From assembly GCA_902984215.1 (NCBI GenBank), contig CADWAF010004651.1:1-11126 (forward strand): a stretch of 11,126 nucleotides of DNA, given 5' to 3'. Source of the stretch: Willaertia magna (lineage: Eukaryota; Heterolobosea; Eutetramitea; Acrasida; Naegleriidae). Below are positions 1 through 9,630 of this stretch, piece by piece (the stretch's first letter is position 1; the number at the start of each line of letters is the position of its first letter). Under the pieces are notes generated by a model. It was not told the DNA's origin. It worked only from the letters and a program-made list of their open reading frames with translations, and did no database searches. The translations under genes were made by a program, and so were the position numbers.

Positions 1-1
1 A

Positions 2-3000
2 TCATCATCTAGTCCAAATCTACAACAAGGCTTGTTGACTACAAATACTACTTCTCCTTCCGATCTATCAACAACATCTCCTCATTTACCAAACATTATT
101 CAACTTCCCGAACTTTTCTTATCTAATCCTAAAGAACATCCAACAATAGAAGATGAAGAAATAATTTTAAAAAATAATAAATTATATAAAAATTTTAAAG
201 ATGATTTAAATTCAGTTTTAAAATTATTTGATAATACAAAAGAATGGGCAGATTTAATTAAATGTTTACAAAAATTAAAAAAAGTTTTAAAAAAATATGA
301 ATCTATACCAATTATACCTGAAAAAATTAATCTTTGTAAAAGATTATCACAATGTTTAAATAGTTCATTACCAAATGGTGTACATATTAAAACTTTAGAA
401 ATTTATGAAGAATTATTTCAACATATTAAAGTAAGTTTATTTTTTACAATAATTATAATTTATATTTATTACAATATTTATTTACAATAATTTATTTATT
501 TTTACAATTTTTGTAAATTTTTTATAAATTAATTAAAAAGAGTAAAAGATTAGCCAATGATATACAAATATATTCATTTGGATTATTTACATTATTTCCA
601 AATGCATCTTCATCAATTAAACCACAAATTTTAAATTTATTTGAAAAATATTTTTTACCTTTAAAAAAATCTTTAATTCCATGTTTAAGTGGATTTTTAT
701 TAATTTTATTAAGTTCTTTAGATGAAGAAGGAAGTGAAAATTATAAAAAATGTATAAAAATTTTAAATACTTTAAAAATTATGTTTAAAAATTATTTTAT
801 TTTTTTTAGAGAAATTTGGAAAATTATTTTAGTTGTACCTTTTTATAGAATTGTTGCTTTTGGATATTTAATTTATTTATTAAAAAGTATGTTTTTTTTA
901 TTTATTTTTAATTTTATTATTTTTTATTAAATAATTTTTTTAATTATTTTTAATTTTATTATTTTTTAATTTTTAATTATTTTATTTTATTTAATTTTAA
1001 AAATATTTACATTTATTTTTTAAATTTTAATTATTTTAGAAAATGAAAATATAAATAAATTAACATTTTATGGAGGATCTACAAATTTAGTAATTGAAGC
1101 TTTAATTAGTTCATTAAAAGATAATAATGTAATGGTACAAAGATTATGTTTAGAATTAATTTCAAATTATTTAAATAAATTATTTTTTATAAATAATGAA
1201 AATAATTTATCAAATAATTTACAACAAGAAACTTTAGAAAATAATTTAAAAAATAATTTACAAAATGATTTAAAAGAAGAAGAAGAAGAAGTTGAAGTAT
1301 TTTTTACAAAAGAACAAAAATGTCAATTATGTACAAATTGTTTATTATTATTACAAAAAAATGAAATTTCTATAAATAGAAGAATTTTTTTATGGATTTT
1401 TGGAAATTTTGAGGAAAATTATTTTGAAAATTTTTCTTTACAATTAATAATTGATTCTTTTAAATATTTATTTTTAAATTATTTAAATATTAATTTTAAT
1501 TTTAATATTTTAAAAATTATTTTTGAAAAGATTGAAAATAATTTTTTAAAAAACAAAATTTTAAAAGAAATTTTATTTGAAATATTTTATTATGTTTACA
1601 AAAATAAAGATGATAAAAATATTATTGAAAATATTATTGATTTTGTAAATGTCACTGAGTCACATGAATTAATTTGGGAATATTTAATTTTATTGGTTGA
1701 CAAGTGTGACTTTAAAAATTCGTTACAAAATTTATCACAAAATGTGTCACAAATTGACAAGACAATGATTGATTTTAATGACGTGTTAAAAGAATGTGAA
1801 AATTTTGATTTAATTAAAAATTTATTTATTTTATTTTTTAATTTTTCACAAAAAAATTTACAAGAAATTTATACAAAACAATTATTTTTTAAATTTATTG
1901 AAATTTTAAATCAACATTTAAATTGTGAAGAAATTGATAAATTATTTTTACAAAAAAGTTTACAATATTTAATATTTTTATTTTCAAATTTAAATACTTT
2001 ACAAAAACAAGAAGAAAATCAACCAGAAAATAATTTACCAAAATTAGAAATTGAATCTGAAGAAGAAAACTTACCAAAAGAGGAATTTGAAGAAAATTTA
2101 GAAAATTTAGAAAATTGTAAAGAAAATAATTTAAAAGAAAATTTAAACTTTACCAAAGAAAATGTTAAAATAATTAAAAATATTTATTCAGAAATTGAAA
2201 AATTATTTTCTTTATTTATTACAAAATTATTTAAAAAAAACAAAAATATTCCAAATTTAGAATATTTTGAAGAATATAATATTTTTTGTAATTTTTTATC
2301 AAATATTTTAACTATTTATAGTAATTATTTAATTAATTATTGTAAACAAGAAGAAGAAGAAAATAATAATTCTGAAATTAATATTTTACAAAATGAAGAG
2401 TTGACAATATTTTTAAGAAATATTTATAATTTAATTATTTTTGATTTTTGTAAAGATTTAGATTTATTTAAATTTAATTTAATTAATTTAGAAATATTTT
2501 TAACTAATTTAATTATAAATTTAGAAACTTTACAAAAATTAAATTTATTTTCTAAAAATTTACAAAATTTAATTTTTAATGAAATTTTAACTAATTTATT
2601 AAATATTTGTTGGAATAATTATTTATTACCAAATTTATCAAATTCATTTTATTTTAAAATTACAAAAATATTTATTTTAATTTTTTATTTAAATAAAAAT
2701 ATTTTTAGTAATTTTATTTATAATAATATGTTAAATACAAATATAGAAATTAAAATACAAAACTATAAAAAATTTTCACTTTTATTTAAAATTTTAAATG
2801 ATAACTTTACAAATATAATTTCAAATGATTTACAAAATTTACAAAATATATTACAAAAAAATATTTCTATAAATAGTATTTTTAACACATTAGATGATGG
2901 ATTATATCTAATTTTAGATAATTTATTTGATAATGAAAATTTAAAATTTATTTCAAATTTATTTATTTTAAATTCAATGAATTTTATAAATAGAATTTTA

Positions 3001-6000
3001 GATTCTTTATTTTTTAATTTAATTGATAAAGAAAATTTAAGAAAATTAAAAAAAATGAAATTTACAACTTCACCAACGTCTACTGGAATGTCAAATTTTG
3101 AAAATAATGTCAACTTGTCAAGTGGAATGGATGTGACAAGTGTTACAATGGTTGGTGACAAAGTTTGTGACAATAATGATACACTCGTTACAATTTTTGA
3201 TGAAAGAAGATCAATTTATGTTTTAAATATTTTACAAAATATTTTAAATATTTCACCTGATTATTTTTTACAAAAATTAATGGAAATTTCAGTAAATGAA
3301 GAAATTGTAAATCTTTTTGAAAAATACGTTATTCCATTTCCATATTTTTATAATCAAAATAATAGTCAACCAAATTTACAAAATAATAATTTACAAAAAG
3401 TTTATAATCAACTTGTAAAAAATGGAAAGAATTATTTTAGTTATTTAATTTTTATTTGTGTAAAATTATTAACTTGTGGTTCTTTACAAAATTGTGACAA
3501 GAATTGTGACAATCAATCAACGTCTTCTATCAATCAAGATGAAATGCCATTCGTTAATTTAATTTTACAAAAAAATTTACAAAATGAAAAAGAAATTAAT
3601 CAAAAACAAGAACAATTACAATTAGAAGAAAATATTAGAATTAAAGCAACTACTATTTTAAGAAATTTAATTATTTATTCTAAAAATATAAATTATATAA
3701 ATTCCATTTTTGAAATTATTTTAATTTTTTTACAAAATTCTATACAATTAAACGATATTATATTTCAAATGGAATTATTATCTTTATTACAAGTAATGTT
3801 AAAGTCACAAAATAGTTTACAAAATAATACACAAAATATTAATGTGATTCAGTCAACCGAATTTTTAACAATTTTACAAGGAATTTCTAAAAATAATTTT
3901 TATTTATTAAATAATAATGAAAGTAATTTATTTATTTTAAATTATTGGATGGATTTTATTATTTCAATTTTACCATTTTTAGAAAATAATTTAACAAAAA
4001 TAATTTCACCAATTTTAATTTTATGTTGTGATTTAATTAAAGATTTAATTACAAAAAAAAAAATTTATTTTCTTTAAAATTTTAAATTTTATTAAAGATG
4101 AATTATTTAATTTACAAAATAATTTACAAAATAATTTACAAAATAATACTTTACAACAAAATACTTTACAACAAACTTTAAATAAAAGTATTAGTAATTC
4201 ATCACTTTCAAATTTATCAACAAATAGTCAAACTATAAATACTTTACAAAATAATTTAATTATTTCAAATAATTATACTTTACAAAACAATACTTTACAA
4301 AATTCATTACAAAATAATACTTTACAAAATAATAATACAGTTATAAATACATTAAATTCATTAAGTAATTTATCCATTCCATCTTTAGATATTTTAAATT
4401 TATCAAATATTTATTATAATAATTTAATTAAATCAACAACTTTACAAAATTCATTACAAAATTCAACATCGCAAATAAATCTTTTACAAAATTTTGAAGA
4501 AAATAATTTTGAAACAAATATAGAAAATAATAATTTACAAAATAGTAATCAACAACATTCATCACTTACAATGCCATTTAAATTATTTACAGATTTTGTA
4601 AAGGATGTTTTTACACAAGAAGATAATTTATTACAAAATAAAAATAGTTTACAAAATAATTTATTATTAAATGAATTAAACAATGAATTACAAAAAGTTA
4701 TTGAAATTTTAATTTTAATTTGGAAATTTTTAAAAGATGAAGAAAATTTACAATCTGCTTTAAATTTTGTAAATAATTTACAAAATAGTTTACAAAATTT
4801 AAATTTAGAAAATGATAATTTTGTAATAAAACAAATGACAATTGAAATCTTTAATTCATTTTTACAAAATTATTGTAATTTTTTATTTACAATAATGATT
4901 GACAATTTTACAAAAAAAGACACAAAAGACACAATTGAATTAACAATTGAATTAATTAATAATTGTAAAATATTTTATAATTCTTTTGAAAATATTTTAA
5001 ATAATTTATTTGAAATAATTTCAAATTATAATAATTTTGAAAATTTAAATAATGGATTATTATTTTTAGAATTATTTTTACAAAATATAAATTTTTGTAA
5101 TGAAAATTATTTAGTTACAAAAATTGTAAATTTCTTTTCAGAATTATTTAAAAATAAAATTATTGAAAATGAAATGTTTACAATTTCTTTAATTTTTAGA
5201 AATTGTAATGTTATTGTAAAACGTTGGGGACATTTATTACAAAAGAATTTACAAAAAAGGAATGGATTAAGAGATATTTTACAAAAATGTTATGAAGTAA
5301 TGTTTACAATAATTGTAAAGGAAATTACAAAAGAAAATTTAAAAATATTTAATTTATTTATTTTAAATTTTAATGAAATGAATTTATTTTGTAAAGAATT
5401 TGGTCAACTTGTAATTCCAAATTTATCTTATAATATTTTTTTAATTTTAAAAAATAGAGAAATTTTACAATTATTTAAAATTAAAAAAATATTAAAATTT
5501 TTAAATCAATTAGATAAAAATATAATTAAATTAATTAAAAAAGAATTAATTGATTTATTTTTAGAAAATAATTTCTTTATTTGTAATGATAAATGTATAA
5601 ATTTATTTATTAAAATTTATAAAAAATTAAATGAATATAATTTAATTCAAGATATTTTAAATAATAAATTTACATTTGGTTTATTAACTTCAAATGATAA
5701 TGAAGCTATTTATAGATCTAAAATTTTAAAAAAAATTGCATTTTTAATTTTTATTGGAAATTTAAATGAATATAATAATTTATTACCACAAATATTTGAT
5801 AGAATTGTTGAATCTTTAAAATTAACAACTTCATCAACTATTGCTTATAATATTTTAATTCAAAGTATTTTACTTTTATTTAGAATTTTAATTTTAAAAA
5901 TCTCAAATGAAAATTTAAAAAAATGGTGGACTTTTGTCATTAGTGAAATGATTAGAATTTTTAATGAAAGAAAATTAAATGATGAAAGTAATGCTCCAGT

Positions 6001-6481
6001 TTTAATTGAAGCAATGAAATTTATTGATTTTTCAATGGTTATCTTACCTGAAGAATTTCAAATTTATAAATGGATATTTATTTCTGATCAAAATATTAAT
6101 CTTGAAAATAATAATTTATTACAAATATTATTTGTTCCATATTTAGATTCTTTAATTGATTTAAATTTAATTGAAATATCAGATCATTTATTTAATGAAA
6201 ATGAATTATCTTTAAATCTTAGAAAACCAATTGATACTATTCAAATTAAACCTAATACTAAGGGAGTACAATTACTTGCAACAAAATTATCTTGTAAATT
6301 TAGACAATCTCAATTATTTAAAGCTACAACTAATGCTGATTCTAATGCTGAGAGTGTTGATATTCAAAGAGTAAATGAATTACTTCAATATGATTTTAGT
6401 GAATTAACTGAAGAAGAATTAAAATTATTAAATGATGGTCCTCCAAAAGAAGATAATTGGGTTTTAATAACTAAAAAGTAA
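2..6481 (+). CDS. Dopey family protein (Dop1/PAD-1 homologue), 5' partial, with one frame break
   Basis: Dopey proteins are large peripheral scaffolds that act with Mon2 in endosome-Golgi recycling. The model is <2..430, 541..886 and 1040..6481. Losing one A in the A11 run at 4053-4063 gives 2071 residues in the window; human Dopey-1 is about 2460 and yeast Dop1 about 1700. The reading frame is open to the left edge with no in-frame ATG, so the true start is upstream. About 60 Ser/Thr/Asn/Pro-rich residues precede the Dopey N-terminal domain. Family signatures are EWADLI and KRLSQCL in exon 1, KRLANDIQIYSFGLF in exon 2, and SINRRIFLWIFG near residues 369-380 (human SLNRRLYAWLLG). All occur in the family order. 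The middle is Asn/Gln-rich, with many LQN tripeptides and a low-complexity block at residues 1278-1435. The C-terminal part is leucine-rich and includes KWWTFVISEMIRIF. Codons are extremely A/T-ending. Identification is firm from the N-terminal third; the C-terminal boundary rests on the open frame. Confidence 0.88.
431..540 (+). other. Dopey intron 1 (110 nt, phase 0)
   Basis: The donor is GTAAGT and the acceptor ends TTAAAAAG. It contains in-frame stops (first at 488). Removing it joins ELFQHIK to SKRLANDI, which matches the family spacing (human IIFKIIGPKRLAKDL) residue for residue. A slightly later AG at 541-542 would break the frame. Confidence 0.9.
887..1039 (+). other. Dopey intron 2 (153 nt, phase 1)
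   Basis: The donor is GTATGT and the acceptor is ATTTTAG. The sequence is almost pure A/T with several stops. The split Lys codon (A at 886 plus AA at 1040-1041) restores the frame into NENINKLTFYGGS, the counterpart of the family stretch before the VQRS/VQRL motif. Confidence 0.88.
904..968 (+). repeat. 23-bp perfect direct repeat inside Dopey intron 2
   Basis: Positions 904-926 and 946-968 are the same 23-base A/T-only sequence with starts 42 bases apart. It looks like a local duplication in low-complexity intron DNA, with no sign of function. Confidence 0.7.
4053..4063 (+). other. A11 homopolymer at the Dopey frame break
   Basis: Eleven A residues follow AC. The upstream frame stops at 4075-4077 just after the run. 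The downstream frame is open from 4049, through the LQN block, to the stop at 6479-6481. Deleting one A lets the two frames read as one protein, ITKKKFIFFKILNFIKDEL across the join. A single-base error in the sequence is the simplest reading. Real slippage or a cryptic intron cannot be excluded. Confidence 0.75.
4103..4330 (+). repeat. Low-complexity TTACAAAAT array encoding LQN/LQQ repeats in Dopey
   Basis: It opens with three perfect 12-bp units TTACAAAATAAT (4103-4138), followed by ACTTTACAACAAAAT-type variants and further TTACAAAAT copies to about 4330. A second smaller cluster lies at 4439-4492. It encodes runs of Leu-Gln-Asn(-Asn) between the N-terminal and C-terminal halves of Dopey, in the downstream frame, without any stop. 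It looks like codon-repeat expansion within a disordered linker. Confidence 0.8.
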
Positions 6482-6482
6482 A

Positions 6483-7850
6483 TTATATTGATGGACATCT
6501 ATACATATAAGGTAAATTTTGTACACGATTTGGATCTTTTTGTATTTTTACTAAAACTCTCTCTTGTGATTGATCAGATCCTTCTAATGTATATTTAGGT
6601 GGTGTTTGATGCTTTGCGTGGTGTGTTACAATAGGTATAGTATAACCCTAACGTAATGTTAAAATAAATAAGTAATTAAAACAACTTACCCTGGCGCTTT
6701 GTATAACTTGTCCTAGTGACGCCTTAGAATGAATCTTCAGTAAATTTTCTTTTGTTTCACTTTCATCATCTGCTATACTAAATGTGACAGTCTTTGTTGC
6801 CTTCTCTTCATCAAGTTTTGTAGAAGAATTCCACTCTTTATCATGATCCGTATTCTTCTCCTTAACTTTCTTAATTTTTGGCATTGAGAGCTGCTCTTGC
6901 GTACTAATTGAAGGTTGCTTTTCCTCATAGCCATCCCCATAACTTACAATCTTAGTACCTTCTGTTTGTTCTTTTAAACTGCCCTCGTTATTAGTCTTTT
7001 CCTTTTCAATTTCTTTTACACGGTCTTGTATAACTCCCAGTGCTTCTTTAATCTCAAAATCATTAATGTCTTAAATAATGTGTGTACAACACAAGATTAA
7101 AAACAAAAAAGTTATTGACTTACATTCATCAAAATCCAAATCATTTACGAAATCTAAAATTTCATCTTCTTCTTTATCTTGTTTCTTTTCTATTTCTTCT
7201 CTAGTCATTGCCCACTCTGGTTTCTCTCCCTTTTCTGCTTTCTTCCTCTCTTTTGCCTTTTTGCTTTCCTTCTTCTTAACAGTTTCATTAGTGCTCGAGA
7301 CCATTTCCTTAAATGTCTTCGTTTTACTATCCAACAACTCTTCAACCTTTTCCTTCGAAACTTCTAACTCGTTCATTAAGACTTGCCTTAATTTCGTTTG
7401 TGTATCCGAAAAGCTTTGAACTTTCTTATTCCTTTCAATCTGTCTCTCAATTTCAGCTAGCTTTTGGGATTGCAGTCGATTTTCAAAATCTTGTAACCAT
7501 TGTTTATGTTTAGAAATTACATTCTCTTTAGCTTCTTGTCTTTTCTCTACTAATCTCATCTTTGCGAAATAGTTTTGAAAGCCTTCTTCCCTTGCAGGAG
7601 GATAACCCAAGTATTTATCTTCATAAAAAGTTCCCGAGGGAAGAAAAGGATCTAACTGATATTTAAGACCAGGTGAGATATTATTATACAATATTGATTT
7701 TGATAAATGATTTTTGCTGTTATTATTGTTAGGCTTATCTAACGATGAAATAGGTCTATTGGACATGATGATTTGAGTAAAATTTTGAGGGCTTGGTGTA
7801 CTCCTTGCAATTAAATGTACAGGTTGCTCAGGCGTATGAGTTTCATTCAT
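6483..7850 (-). CDS. Conserved-looking charged coiled-coil protein, 423 aa, three exons
   Basis: Spliced as complement(6483..6647, 6690..7069, 7124..7850). The ATG at 7850 is preceded two codons upstream by an in-frame TAA, so the start is firm. Residues 1-60 are a Ser/Asn-rich leader. Residues 61-90 hold a non-coiled stretch (LDPFLPSGTFYEDKYLGYPP). Residues 90-225 are a Lys/Glu-rich helical coiled coil with a basic segment KKKESKKAKERKKAEK. Residues 211-215 read PEWAM. An acidic motif with LDFDEYINDFE (238-248) spans the first splice junction, which is strong evidence for that intron. The tail ends LPYMYRCPSI and is recovered only by the second splice. There is no signal peptide or membrane segment. 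It resembles uncharacterised coiled-coil proteins of ciliated or flagellated protists, but that is from memory and no function is claimed. It is tail-to-tail with Dopey and close behind the 457-aa gene. Confidence 0.82.
6648..6689 (-). other. Coiled-coil gene intron 2 (42 nt, phase 0)
   Basis: The minus-strand donor is GTAAGT, starting at 6689, and the acceptor is ACGTTAG, ending at 6648. Without splicing the frame stops at the intron end. With it, the frame continues 54 more residues to a TAA at 6485-6483. Confidence 0.82.
7070..7123 (-). other. Coiled-coil gene intron 1 (54 nt, phase 1)
   Basis: The minus-strand donor is GTAAGT at 7123 and the acceptor is ATTTAAG ending at 7070. The split Tyr codon (T|AC) produces the continuous motif DFDEYINDFE and restores the frame of the downstream exon. 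Confidence 0.9.
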
Positions 7851-7869
7851 TTTTTACAGTAATTACTAA

Positions 7870-9291
7870 TTATATGAATAACTCTTTACAAATTTCCCAT
7901 TTGGCGCTCTTTAAGGGACCATCCACAGTTGTTGTCTTTTCTTTTTCCTTAAGAAAGGCTTTCTTATCGTTTTTTTCTTCTTCTTCTTTTTCTTCCTTCA
8001 TCATGTTGTGATTATCATCTTCTTCTTCTTGTTGTAGTTGTTCCTCAATCTTTACCTCAAGAACATACTTTTTATTTCCAATTAAAAAGGTTTGTTTTTC
8101 TAAAGGCTTGTTAACTTTCTGTAGTTGACCAGCAAAAGATACAAATAACTTTTCAGGCAAAGAAATCTTTTTCTTAACATTTTCTTCTTCTTCTTTCATA
8201 ATGAGAATTCCATTATTATCACTCCCCATTACTGAAACTTGTTCTTCTTCTCCTTCTTCTGTAATGCTGTTATTGTTATCCATTTGTTGGCTAATACAAA
8301 AACTACTATTGCAACTGCTGCTGCCACCATCACTACTTAAACTGAATACAAATGAATCATTAAATTCATTTCCTTCTTCTTTTTCTAATGTACATGTTGC
8401 AGCCTTAGTATTATTAACTACAACCTTTTCTTCTTCTTTCTCAAGAGAACCCCTACTTGTCTTTTAATAAAAACAAATAAATAAAATACAAAATTAAATA
8501 AAACTTACATTCTGAGTAACTTTAAATGGTTCAGAAATACATGAAATAATATCAGACCTTTTTGAATAAGCTAACATATAATAAAATAAATGTTTTGATT
8601 TCCAACAATTATTATTTGATGTTGAAATCTGACAAATAAATTCATATCCATTCTCTACCTTTCTTTTCAAAGCAATATTCAATAATGAATTTCCTTGTGG
8701 ATCTAAATCCAATAACCTATAATTCTCAATTTCTGAATTTTCCTTTTCAAAAAACCTTAAAGGCAACTCCACACCATCCTTTCCCTTCTGTACTACAACT
8801 ACCAATGAAAAGTCATCCATTGAAAACGAATTGTTAGAACCTAAGCCTGAATCTAAGTCTGAATTAAGGCTATAACTGTTATTATTATTACTTTGCGTTA
8901 TGGTTACTTTAAATTTCCTATCTTCATCTTTAAGTGGGGCAATTATTGTATTGGGACCTTTCTTATAGATATAAGGCTTAACTGAAAGATGTTTTTCTTT
9001 AGTTATACAAGGGACTGAAAGTTTAGTAAGAAATTTCTTTCCTTCATATTTAGAATCATGTTTCACTACTAGGGTTTCTTTTGATGACGCTACTGTTGCT
9101 GCTCTTTCTTTTGGTTTAGCTAATAAGTTAGTGGTGGTACCAATTGGTTTTATTGTATTCTTATCATTCTTTTGTTGTTTTACCTTACTATTTGTATTTA
9201 TAAATACTTCATCATCAATTACCTTACGTTTCTTCTTTCTATCAGCAGCAGCAGATTTGATTGATTGATTAGAACTATAACGAGTCTTCAT
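7870..9291 (-). CDS. Predicted nuclear protein with beta-rich domain and acidic tail, 457 aa, two exons
   Basis: Spliced as complement(7870..8460, 8509..9291). The start at 9291 follows directly on an in-frame TAA. Residues 18-24 are RKKKRKV, close to the SV40-type nuclear localisation signal. Residues 25-125 are Lys/Ser/Thr-rich and probably disordered. Residues 126-261 alternate hydrophobic and polar residues (KFKVTITQ, FSLVVVVQKGKDG, FICQIST, FYYMLAYSKR, CISEPFKVTQN), which suggests a beta-sandwich. The second exon adds a Ser/Cys-rich patch, Glu-rich runs, a short compact segment near 361-400 (LPEKLFVSFAGQLQ, FLIGNKKYVLEVKIEE) and a mixed-charge tail. The family is not recognised. A nucleic-acid-binding or transcription-related role is conceivable from the NLS and fold pattern, but unproven. 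It is divergent from the Arf gene and 19 bp upstream of the coiled-coil gene. Confidence 0.8.
8461..8508 (-). other. Intron of the 457-aa gene (48 nt, phase 0)
   Basis: The minus-strand donor is GTAAGT at 8508 and the acceptor is ATTAAAAG ending at 8461. Removing it joins two long frames exactly codon to codon (TQN then TSRGSLEKEE). The second exon then stays open for 59 codons ahead of its first Met, which is hard to explain unless it is coding. Confidence 0.88.
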
Positions 9292-9488
9292 TTAAATAAA
9301 TATTTTAAATTAAATTTGTTTTTTTTTGTATGTAATTTCATGCAATTTCATTAATAATAATATTATACATTTAAAATTATAATTTTATGAACATAGAGTT
9401 CATACTTTAAATTTAGTTTAACTGAGTTAATCGACTTGGCCTTTATAAATCATTGAGAATTTCATTAAGGAAATGATTCCAAATAAAA

Positions 9489-9504
9489 AATTGGAATTCC
9501 AATT
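9489..9504. repeat. 16-bp perfect palindrome AATTGGAATTCCAATT
   Basis: The dyad is perfect with no spacer. It lies about 250 bp upstream of the Arf start and 200 bp upstream of the divergent gene. It could be a dimeric factor site, but AT-rich DNA yields such palindromes by chance about once per window. Confidence 0.4.
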
Positions 9505-9512
9505 CGTACTGA

Positions 9513-9520
9513 GCGCCAAA
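9513..9520 (-). promoter_or_regulatory. E2F-like octamer TTTGGCGC (minus strand)
   Basis: The plus strand reads GCGCCAAA, whose complement fits the E2F/DP consensus TTTSSCGC. GC-rich octamers are rare here, and this one sits in the shared promoter region of Arf and the 457-aa gene. Function is inferred from the motif only. Confidence 0.25.
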
Positions 9521-9616
9521 CAAGCCAAACAAACAAGCAAATGGAAGAGCACTAGTTGGAACTTTAAAAAATTATTTGAACTTAATACTGCATTACTTAA
9601 TACCGCTGCTTGTTGT

Positions 9617-9630
9617 TGTTGGTACCAACA
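9617..9630. repeat. 14-bp perfect palindrome TGTTGGTACCAACA
   Basis: The dyad is perfect with no spacer, centred 120 bp upstream of the Arf ATG, and carries six G/C positions. Composition makes a chance origin less likely than for the A/T-rich palindrome nearby. A regulatory role is speculative. Confidence 0.4.

Noticed and set aside
32..34. Start of the Dopey protein at position 32
   Set aside because: The codon is TTG and the same frame is open to the window edge, so the true start is upstream.
1895..3173. Minus-strand open frames of 60 and 136 codons (1895-2077, 2763-3173)
   Set aside because: They lie antisense to conserved Dopey exon sequence and read as Phe/Ile/Lys low complexity, as expected from A/T-rich shadows.
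6645..6651. ACCCTAA telomere-like heptamer
   Set aside because: It is a single copy at a splice junction, so it is not a telomere or interstitial array.
7804..7889. Hidden intron fusing the 457-aa and 423-aa proteins
   Set aside because: The candidate donor GTAAAG at 7889 with acceptors ending at 7866 or 7804 does not keep the frame, and the donor does not fit GTANGT.
7078..8467. Plus-strand open frames within 7078-7513, 7793-8011 and 8201-8467
   Set aside because: They are Ser/Phe/Leu-rich mirror images of Lys/Glu-rich coding on the minus strand and contain no independent support.
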